Positions 1-9,925 of a stretch of 64,000 nt of DNA are shown in pieces (position 1 is the first letter of the stretch; each line of letters starts with the position of its first letter). The DNA is taken from contig CM055312.2 in the NCBI GenBank assembly GCA_029255685.2, positions 56,392,202 through 56,456,201 of the forward strand, given 5' to 3'. Origin of the DNA: Silene conica (lineage: Eukaryota; Streptophyta; Magnoliopsida; Caryophyllales; Caryophyllaceae). The notes beneath the pieces were generated by a model, which was given only the letters and a program-made list of their open reading frames with translations, did no database searches and was not told the DNA's origin. A program made the translations under genes and the position numbers.

Positions 1-1255
1 ACGTGAATGCAAAACGAGATGCAAAGGCAGACGCAAAAGGATGCATACCCTCCCAAACCAAAACAGATAACGCCCTCGTTGTCTTCGCAGCACATCAAAA
101 CCAGAAAGAAAAGGGAAAGGGGTGAACAACCTAATACATGTTCCTAAAAACAAAAAGAAAAACAAAAAGATGGAAAGAAACGGTGGTACTCACAAAAATG
201 GCTTCCCCAAACTAGTACCAAAACTATGGAAGCCCTAAGCATCACAAGGGCCTCCTCCTCCCTATACGTGGGATCCTGCTCCTCCTCTCTAGTAGCACGC
301 CTCGCTGCGGCCTCAACACGTAGGCGAACCGCTCTCGCTACCGCTCTCGGTACCGCTCTCGCTACCGCTGTCTCCTCCCCCTCCTCATAAGATGAAGGAG
401 AGGCAAGGTACCCACCATCTGGGTATCGGTAGAAAGAAGGGTGCACCCATCCCGCTGGAAGGGGACGTGTTGTGCTGATGTAGTCCTCATATATAGGGAA
501 CAAAGCCAAAGCTTGATCCCGGCGCATCTCGGTGAGGTACCTGCAAATGCCATCAAGCACAGGATCACGACGCCCTTGGTCGGAGACCGCAGGCGCCTGA
601 AGCGCAGGAGGTAATACAAAATTGGGAGGATAAACCATCCCAGAAGAAGCACGGGTAAGGGTAGGAGTAGGTGCAGGTGAAGGTGAAGGTGAGTGAGTGG
701 TGATGGGAGTACGAGTGATGGATGGAGTGGGCATGAAGGTGAGCGTGGACACGGACGCGGGCGTGGACGTGGGCATGGACGTGGGCGTAGGTCCAACCCT
801 AAGCGGTGGTGTCTGGGTAGGAGTCTGGGAAGAGTGCCCAATCTCGCGCTTCCTCTTCTGCCAGAAGAAGAGAGGGGTGCGGTGGTGAAAGTGAGATGGT
901 AGGTGGTGGGAGATGGTCTTGCTCCCTCAGCAGTAGAGAGCGGTAGGAGACGAGAAAGTGTGGCACAAGGTAAGGTCACTGAAGGGTGGCCAAAAATCTT
1001 CCACGTCATCCTATCTAGCCAGCGGAAAACTCACATGACATTTATGTCAAGGCGGCCAACCTCCCCCACCAGGCCAACCCGCTCGATGTAAGTAGGGCGA
1101 ATGTGGCGGAGAATCCTAGTGACCAGTCCGCCACAGACCACAGCACTCGTGACCTTCCTCCCAATATCACCCCAATACTGAGCAACCAGATAAGAAATGT
1201 TAAGAACAATAGGGGTACGTGAATCGATGTTCACGTACCCGGCCAAGATGGCAAG
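1..1255 (-). mobile_element. Fragment of a plant retrotransposon-type ORF with a Pro/Thr-rich tail
   Basis: On the minus strand an open stretch at about 1031-1255 reads like the conserved core of ORFs found in Athila-type plant elements and often labelled 'putative plant transposon protein' (it contains VLNISYLVAQYWGDIGRK and GGLVTRILRHI). It is followed at about 144-776 by a low-complexity Pro/Thr/Ser-rich and then Arg/Glu-rich region, the usual tail of such proteins. The stretch stops at the end of the neighbouring LTR at 1256, so that LTR element probably inserted into it. The family call rests on recollection of the family pattern and is uncertain. It is a fossil fragment continuing beyond the left edge. 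Confidence 0.4.
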
Positions 1256-4200
1256 TGACACCCGTCGTTGAGGGGTGCCAAATATAAGATTTATAAAACC
1301 TCAGCTTAAACTAGATAGGATAAGTCAAGGGTCGAACCACAAGGAGACAAGGTTAATTATGTTTGCGAATTTAAAGTCTATTGCAAGTAACCAAAAAGGG
1401 GGGTTGATTTTAAGATTTGAACTAACAACTAAAAGATCAAAATAAACAAGAGAATTAAAATAAGGTAAAAAGGAGATTAGGAACTTTGGTTCCCCATGGT
1501 TAAAACAAGTCAATGAAAGGTAAAATAACCAAATAACACAATCCCAAGGAACAAAGAATAAACCTTTAGGTCAATATTCTACCCAATCCTTCCGGTCTTA
1601 GGGTTCCTACAAAAGCACTAAACTTTCGTTCATGGGGCAATCCCAAAGTTGTTGTTAAACTAATCCTAATAATCTTTCAATCTTAAGGATTAGTTCACCA
1701 ACAACAATGGGGGATTGGTAATTCAATCATTAACCTTATCAAAAATCAAGTCTTTACCAGGGTTCCCCTAATTCCTAATCACAAGAATTAGCTATGCATA
1801 CTTTTAATTATGAAACTAACAATAACAAGAACAAAGAACATTAAAGGAATCAACATAATTAAAGATGATAATAAAAGGGAAAACATGTATTGAAAGACAA
1901 CAACAAGATGAACAATAAGATTAAATTAAAAGGAAAGATTAATTGTAGCAAACTTACAACTTAATTGGAATTAAGAACAAAAGATGAAAACTTGGAATAA
2001 AAATCTCTTTCTAACTATGGAGTTCTTGAATAACATGGAGTGTTTTACTAACATAGATTGCTTGACCTAATTTTAGAGTTTAGGTCTCCTTAAATAAGTT
2101 CTAATTACAAGATTAGGAGCAAATCCCGTATTAAAAATCGCGGAAACACAGTCGCCTGGTCGGTCGACCTACTTTTTGGGTCGGTCGACCTCTTAATGAC
2201 CTAATAACTTGATTGGGCTTTTTGCGGAAACTTCTGGGTCTGTGCTGAGGTCGGTCGACCTACTTTGTGGGTCGGTCGACCTGATTGTCGGGACTACAGC
2301 GCGCATTGATCTTAAAACAGCTGCCATTTCTTTGTTACTTATCGTAATCAAGCGATTCTTGTGGCGTTGGAAAGCTAAGAGGATAAGCTTTCACCTCCAA
2401 CTGGAATCACTCCATTATCAGCTCTAGAACTCGAGATATAGCCATTTGAAACAGGCTGCAACATCGTGGATCGATTCTTTGCTTGTTAAAGCTATCTTCA
2501 GGCCTTGAAATGTGCGCTAGGCTTCGTTCCTTCTTGTCCTTAGTCATAAAAAATCCCGAGGGCATAAATTTGGTATAAAATCATCCCTTTTCCGCATAAA
2601 TCTGCAAAAGAACATAAAAATACGAAAGTAGACAATTGTTGGGAAATAAAGGCTAAAACATAGTAAATGAGCGACCAAATGAGTGTAAAAAGGGATGTAA
2701 AACATCATAAAATAGGCACACATCAAATTCTCCAAACCAAACCTTGCTTGCCCTCAAGCAAGAAATAGACTCGATCTTTACTAATGGAACGAATTCAATC
2801 TCAGAGCGAAATTTACATGTTAGCCTAAACCAATGCCAAGTACAAAATGAGAAAGCATTTAAATCAAGCAAACGAGTTATGGTGTCGTCAAACTTTGCAA
2901 GACTAGAGACTATAGAGACTTTACACCATGGACTCTCGCGGTATGCTCGAGACACTCATGAAGCAAAGAGTGAGTATATGTAAAAGATAGAAAGAAGTAA
3001 TTTTTGTAGAGACACTCACCTAACTGCGACCCATGAAAACATGCCTGCAATCTAACATGAACAAAAATTCTACAACTATGTATAACAAACCCATTAAGTG
3101 ACTCGGATACATGCAATTGGGGTTATGAAAGATAAGTGAGGTAAAAGATAAAAAATGGTTAAGATGTTTTTGGATTTGTGGGGTTAGTAGCCAAGCTAGT
3201 AAAACCGGTTCCCAACAACATATTTCACAACTTTTGATATTAAGAAAGTGCTCTTTTGTAGCACAACTCTCACATTAAATATAAGAAAGGACTCCCAAAT
3301 ATTTTGAATGAAGTACGGAAGGGATAACATATAAAAGAAAGGGATTTCAGAACGAATTTTGAATTTTTGTGCTGTCAGGTGGTCGGCCGACCCATGAAGG
3401 AGGTCGGTCGACTTCTTTCCTGTACGTTTTGACTTTTTTCGTTTTCGTTTTTCTTTTCTTTCTTTTTCTGAATTTTTTTCTGTTCTTTTTCTTTTCTTTC
3501 TTTCTTTTCTTTCTTTCTTTCTTTTCTCTTTTTGCTCAAGATAGCATATAGACCAAGATGCCTCAAAAAAATAAACCAAAGACCACAAATACTAGCTTGG
3601 AAGGGTAGGCTAAATATAGGATGTAGTTTTGGGGGAATAAAAAGGCAATTTTGGCTATGTAGGGCTTATGGGTAAAAAAAAGAAAAGGGATCCCAAATGC
3701 ACGTACCAAGACTCAAATAAACGAGATAGTAAAATAAGTATATAGTAATTCAAGTTCATGTTTATGCATATTGATGTAACATGTTCCAAGGGGAGTACTA
3801 CTCACATCCTAGACAACTGGTTTAAGAATGAAATCATGAAATAAAGCTCTAAAACTTAGAATGTATAGTAGGTTGCCAAGGTATAAGTCAAGTCTCAAGA
3901 AAACAAGTTAACAAAAACTCGTAGATATGCAAAAGACTTTCATACTAAAACAAGTTGACAAGGCAAGGTAAAGGCATAAAAATGTAAGAAAGCAAAATCA
4001 TCCTTGAAATACTATCGTTCCGACTCGACCTATATGCTAAAATAAACGTGTATTTTTTTTGGAATTTTTGAAATTTTTATTTTTTTGGATTTTTTTTTCT
4101 TTTGTATTGCTAGAGAAAATAAAGAAAAGAACAATGCAAGACAGAAATGCAATAAACGTGTGACAAAATGCAATGCATGTGACACGAAACCATTCCCCAA

Positions 4201-4569
4201 ACCAACCCGCACAATGTCCCCATTGTGCATTAGCCTAAGTAAAGGTTTCAGAAAATTAAAGAAAAGGTGCAAAGAGAGTAAAACTAAGGAAAAACTGGAA
4301 AGAACTCACTGGATTAATAGGCGCATGAGAACAACCTCCCCAAACCAGCGTAAGCTGGGAGGTTTTGGTGGCTAGCAGTGCCACTCAAGTAACCAAGATC
4401 GGTGCACGATTCCCGAGGAAGAAACGAACAGGCTGTGACGGACGGGCAGGTCGACTGACCCATGTATTAGGTCGACCGACCTCCCTGCAGAATGCAGGAA
4501 CTTCAGGAATGCAGAGACTAGGTCGGCCGACCCATATCTCTAGTCGGTCGACCCCTCTGCTGTACAACA
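1256..4569 (-). repeat. 3' LTR of the Athila-like element (left copy)
   Basis: The stretch from 1256 to about 3397 is repeated almost exactly at 6320-7592 plus 10586-11460. The outer end (4569) is inferred: on the minus strand a purine-rich tract (GAAGAAAAGAAGGG, 4570-4583) is followed directly by TGTTGTAC, which fits a polypurine tract and LTR start. The LTR would then be about 3.3 kb, TG...CA bounded. It contains five pairs of GGTCGGTCGACC-type palindromes and a (TTTC)-rich run at about 3412-3535. The ORFs inside are low-complexity shadows. The inner limit is less certain than the left end. Confidence 0.6.
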
Positions 4570-6319
4570 CCCTTCTTTTCTTCGGAAATAACTTTTATTA
4601 ACCAATTCATTCTTCTTTAAACCTGAAAAATCATCATATATGCGCCCAACTAATGCGCGAGATCCCAGAACCAAGTCTAAAAGTCTTAACTACGCAACAA
4701 AAGCAAAAATTGTCCTAAAAAAAAACTTAAAGCAAGCAAACTAGAAAGTCTTAACAAAACAAAGGAAAAAAATTGTCTTTAGAAAAAACAAAAACGAGCA
4801 AAAAGAAGAAGTCATCCGCGAAGGATTTGGCGTTTCTTTGACCAAGGGCTCTGACTACAGGCTACTCCTTCAGCTATGGTGATTTGGGTAGATGAGTTTC
4901 TCTCCACCATGTAGATGGGTGGGTCATCATCCATAGCTCTAGCCATCCATCTCTCGGGGTTGTCGACTCCCAAGTCGTGGGTCGACACCTTCCTCGGCTT
5001 CTTCTTCTTAGGGCCCTTTTCTTCAGCCAAATGATCACTTGTTTGAGTGACCTCGTTCTCAACATCACTTGATCGAGTAGGTGGTACTACTCGATCGAGA
5101 ACATCTCTCTTCCTACCACTTATAGACCCTATCACTAGAGTCGCAATTTCTGGAGCACCCAAATCAGCCTCCTGAGCAAGAGATTCACCTGCACATGCCT
5201 CAAAACACATCAAAGCCTCCGAAGGATCCTTTGTGAAGGATCCTTGTACATAACATTCACTAATATTATTAAAAACATCAGAAATGTCAATAGAAGAATC
5301 CTGCAAAAAACAAGGTTCATCAACTGAGGGTTCGAACGTGTTAGGAACATGTTCATTACTAACACCTACAAAATAGGTTGGTCAGTCAAGGGGTGAAGGT
5401 CTAACTCATTGGCTGTATCTAGATCCAAGTCAGTATCATCAACGGGGAGGGAGAGGGAATCAAGTAACCTATCATCCTCATCCTTAAGAATGAGCGACTC
5501 TTCAGTAATGGGTGTGATGGGATCACACTCGACAGAAATATCCGGGTTACTAATATCAACGCCCTCATACCTTTCCAAGATTTTTTTGAACTGATGCTCC
5601 AATATTAATTTCTCCAAATGATACGGATACGGGACCACAATGCTTGTTGCGGAATCGGCAAGCCTTGACTCTTTTAACTTCAGAATCTCCGTTGAGTCAT
5701 TGACGAGAGGAGAGTCAGGTAGCTCAGGAAGCGAATCCACAATCTGCTCAGGAACCCTGGTCGGTCGACCAGACGCTGTATTATCGGAATTTTTCTGTTT
5801 TGTAGAAACTGATCTCACGTCAGGCGTCGAGGTCGGTCGACCTGATGTTGTGGTCGGTCGACCTCCTGACCTGTGCACGGGATCGATTTCTTCGTCCTGA
5901 ACTTCGGCAGAATCATCCTTTGGGGTTGGTCCCCCATAAGCACGACCACTCCTGAGATTTATAGCATTTAATGTCTCTGTGGAACTCTCACAACCAACTG
6001 GAGAGCTAGCAATCCGATTAGCAGCTAAGATTGCTAATTGCCTTTCAACATTCTTCACAGCTGCATCTCGTTCTTTTTTTATTTCCGACATTTGAGTCAT
6101 GAAGCTTTGAAAAGTCGTTCTTAATTCAGCCATAGTGGTCATGATCGCAATAGCACTGAGAGTACTCAAGTCTTCCTCTCAAAAACCTGTCTTCTAAAAC
6201 AAAACTAGAAGAGAAGGTAAGTAACGGTCTTAAGGAACCTAAGTTACTTAAGACAAGAAAAATAAACTAAAAATCTACAAACAAAATTATACCGTCTCCC
6301 CGACAACGGCGCCAAAATT
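4570..6319 (-). mobile_element. Interior of the Athila-like element with gag remnant
   Basis: The reading on the minus strand at about 6169-4812 has the signature of the C-terminal half of Athila-type gag: a coiled stretch (ERQLAILAANR) followed by the motif NAINLRSGRAYGGP, then an acidic, Ser/Thr-rich tail. Several GRPT peptide repeats are encoded by the GGTCGGTCGACC palindromes in this region. No pol domain follows. It is broken, with at least one break. In the living family gag packages the element's RNA; here nothing indicates a complete product. Confidence 0.6.
6297..6314 (-). other. Primer binding site (Asp-tRNA type)
   Basis: The minus strand reads TGGCGCCGTTGTCGGGGA, a few bases inside the LTR end at 6320. 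One base differs from the common plant form TGGCGCCGTTGCCGGGGA used by Athila and related gypsy elements. It sets the direction of the element. Confidence 0.8.
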
Positions 6320-8549
6320 TGACACCCGTCGTTGAGGGGTGCCAAAGATAAGATTTATAAAACCTCAGCTTAAACTAGATAGGATAAGTCAAGGGTCGAA
6401 CCACAAGGAGACAAGGTTAATTATGTTTGCGAATTTAAAGTCTATTGCAAGTAACCAAAAAGGGGGGTTGATTTTAAGATTTGAACTAACAACTAAAAGA
6501 TCAAAATAAACAAGAGAACTAAAATAAGGTAAAAAGGAGATTAGGAACTTTGGTTCCCCATGGTTAAAACAAGTCAATGAAAGGTAAAATAACCAAATAA
6601 CACAATCCCAAGGAACAAATAATAAACCTTTAGGTCAATATTCTACCCAATCCTTCCGGTCTTAGGGTTCCTACAAAAGCACTAAACTTTCGTTCATGGG
6701 GCAATCCCAAAGTTGTTGTTAAACTAATCCTAATAATCTTTCAATCTTAAGGATTAGTTCACCAACAACAATGGGGGATTGGTAATTCAATCATTAACCT
6801 TATCAAAAATCAAGTCTTTACCATGGTTCCCCTAATTCCTAATCACAAGAATTAGCTATGCATACTTTTAATTATAAAACTAACAATAACTAAAACAAAG
6901 AACATTAAAGGAATCAACATAATTAAAGATGATAATAAAAGGGAAAACATGTATTGAATGACAACAACAAGATGAACAATAAGATTAAATTAAAAGGAAA
7001 GATTAATTGTAGCAAACTAACAACTTAATTGGAATTAAGAACAAAAGATGAAAACTTGGAATAAAAATCTCTTTCTAACTATGGAGTTCTTGAATAACAA
7101 GGAGTGTTTTACTAACATAGATTGCTTGACCTAATTTTAGAGTTTAGGTCTCCTTAAATAAGTTCTAATTACAAGATTAGGAGCAAAGCCCGTAATAAAA
7201 ATCGCGGAAACACGGTCGCCTGGTCGGTCGACCTACTTTTTGGGTCGGTCGACCTCTTAATGACCTAATAACTTGATTGGGCTTTTTGCAGAAACTTCTG
7301 GGTCTGTGCTGAGGTCGGTCGACCTACTTTGTGGGTCGGTCGACCTGATTGTCGGGACTACAGCGCGCGTTGATCTTAAAACAGCTGCCATTTTTTCGTT
7401 ACTTATCGTAATCAAGTGATTCTTGTGGCGTTGGAAAGCTAAGAGGATAAGCTTTCACCTCCAACTGGAATCACTCCATTATCAGCTCTAGAACTCGAGA
7501 TATAGCCATTTGAAACAGGCTGCAACATCGTGGATCGATTCTTTGCTTGTTAAAGCTATCTTCAGGCCTTGAAATGTGCGCTAGGCTTCGTTTGTAACAT
7601 CCCGTATTTTCGTAAAATCTAATTTAAGCGATTTTAATTATTTTAAATAATAAAATAATATTTTATTAATTTAATTCGGAAATTTTTATAAATAAATAAG
7701 ATCCGCCTTAAGAACCTCCAGTTCTTAAGACGAATACAACTTGGCATAATTAAATATCCGACTCAAGTACTCGTTCCATATCCGTTTAAAAGTCCGTTCC
7801 ATTTAATTATTCGGAAAGGACCCACTTGTACCTTATAAACCCCATATGTCGACATCTTCTTCTCCCTCAAGTTTCATTTCACTGTAACATTTAATCTCTC
7901 AAAACCTCCATAAATCCTCCATTTCTTTTGCTAAAATCTTCATCATCCGTCCTCCGAATCACAAAAGTAAGTACATTTTCGGAATCCTCGCGCAAATTCC
8001 AAGCCATCCGTCACTTTAGTTTTTCAATTTCTTCACTTCGAAAATCTGGCCTGTTTTGTATAATTCCGTTTTTACACTCTTAAACTAGTTTTTCCGTGTT
8101 GTAGGTGAAGGACTCGACAACCCGGACGTTGATAGTTTCATACTCGAGGAGGATCTTTAGCCGGATAAGCTTAAGAGGTGACGATAATGAGAAACTCGGC
8201 CTTTATGTGTATATTAGCATATTGATGTGATTCTTGACTTGATTTCTGTTTTTATTAATGTTTGATGATCAAGAGTTGTAGTAGCATGCTTAGGAATGCT
8301 TTACTTTGATGAATTTATGCTTGTTAAGGCTTATATGCTCATATGTTGTTTTTATGGAAAATCTCATGTTTGCGACGGATACTTGTTTTGGCCGTCTTAA
8401 GGATTGTTATGGGAATTTCGTGCTGCTAGGAAGTAGTATTGAATGTTTAATAATGATGGGTAAACTTATATTGTAGCAATTGTGAAGTTTGGGTATCGAT
8501 TTGTGGAGATTTAGAAGTATTTGGAAAATGCGTTTTTGCGTGACAGGCT

Positions 8550-8945
8550 CTCTGAGCCGGTCGACCGACCGGCCGCCGGTCGACCGGCTGGGAGAGCATC
8601 TGGTGGATTTTCGAGTTTTTGTGGAAATTGGCCTAGGACTGCCAGCCGGCCGACCGGCTGCCTGCCGACCGGCTGGTAGTCATCTTTCCTTGTATTGTGT
8701 GTTTTGCGATAAACATAGTATAGGAGGGAGCCCAGCCGGCAGACCGGCCGCCTGCCAGCCGGCTGGGAGTGCATATGGGGATGGATACGATTTTAGTAAA
8801 GGCTAGGGAATGGGGTTTCCAGCCGGCCGACCGGCTGCCTGCCGACCGGCTGGGAGTCCTTCTTGGTGTTTCCTCGGTTTTTGAAAAGAGATGTAGGCTG
8901 AGGGATTGCCAGCCGGCCGACCGGCTGCCTGCCGACCGGCTGGGG
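8550..8945. repeat. Array of GC-rich hairpins in S1
   Basis: Five clusters built from CAGCCGGCCGACCGGCTG-type palindromes lie at about 8554-8592, 8641-8673, 8730-8767, 8819-8851 and 8909-8942, roughly 85-90 bp apart. Each cluster can fold on itself, and the AT-richer spacers between them are not conserved. The arrays in G1, G2, S2 and S3 hold the same kind of units at the corresponding LTR position. Confidence 0.75.
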
Positions 8946-9257
8946 ATCCCTGTATGTCATTTTGAGTTTTTCGTAAATTGATCGTAACTTTTAAACGGTT
9001 TATCGGTTTTACTTGAAACTTGTTTTGTGTACCCGTGGCATGTATTTGAGGTCCCCGGTGTACGGGCAACGTTATATTGGGTTCGGGAATGTAGTGAGGA
9101 TAGAGACCCCCCGGTCGGGTAACCGAAAGGGAAACCGGCTCTCCCTCGCCCTAGTTCCCGGAATCAATTGAATGTTGATTAGAGGTTTAAGAAGTTAGAA
9201 CTATAGGTTAGTTTCTACCTTTGGTTGTTCAGTGGTTACATTGGTTGTCGCGTGGTG

Positions 9258-9745
9258 GGATATGTGTTAAGTTCACCTCTGGACCCACTACGTGTTTATC
9301 TGTCGCGTGATGGGATATGTGTTAAGTTCACCTCTGGACCCGTTACGTGTTTTGCTTGGGCGTGTCAGGATATGTGTTAAGCTCACCTCTGGACCTGATA
9401 CGTGATCGGTTGTCGTACACGGGATATGTGTTAAGCTCACCTCTGGACCCGTTGTGCGATGACTGTGTATTGGGATATGTGTTAAGTTCACCTCTGGACC
9501 CAATACATGTTTGTAGCATTGGGATATGTGTTAAGTTCACCTCTGGACCCTTTGCTTTTGGATGATTAGGGATATGTGTTAAGTTCACCTCTGGACCCTT
9601 TTCATGTTTGTAAGTTTAGGGATATGTGTTAAGTTCACCTCTGGACCCTTTACTTGATTAGATGTTGGGATATGTGTTAAGCTCACCTCTGGACCCGACA
9701 TAGTGTAGTAATGGGATATGTGTTAAGTTCACCTCTGGACCCGTT
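9258..9745 (+). repeat. Minisatellite of about ten 30-bp units in S1
   Basis: The unit GGGATATGTGTTAAG followed by TTCACCTCTGGACCC recurs about ten times every 48-58 bp, separated by unrelated 18-28 bp stretches. It is nearly invariant apart from AAGT/AAGC. It occurs only in S1; the related LTRs carry a different repeat at this position. Confidence 0.9.
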
Positions 9746-9760
9746 GCTAGTGTTATGAAT

Positions 9761-9925
9761 GTGTATCTGCTTGCCTAGATGATGGTACAGTGTCAGATAT
9801 GCATGATTTGTTATGGATGTTTATCTGCTTGCCTAGATGATGGTACAGTGTCAGATATGCATGATTTGTTATGGATGTTTATCTGCTTGCCTAGATGATG
9901 GTACAGTGTCAGATATGCATGTCGA
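9761..9925 (+). repeat. Three tandem copies of a 58-bp unit in S1
   Basis: A unit containing TATCTGCTTGCCTAGATGAT and GTACAGTGTCAGATATGCAT is repeated three times in direct succession with almost no differences, so it expanded recently. G1's 3' LTR has one related copy near 48248-48290. Confidence 0.85.

Noticed and set aside
3196-3588. Lys/Glu-rich ORF on the minus strand with a long charged run
   Set aside because: It is produced by a (TTTC)n-like low-complexity run within the LTR; no family features.
9258-9745. CRISPR-like array: about ten 30-bp repeats with unlike 18-28 bp spacers
   Set aside because: It lies inside a plant LTR with perfect target duplications. Spacers vary in length, repeats show AAGT/AAGC variation, and no cas-like gene exists. 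It is a minisatellite.
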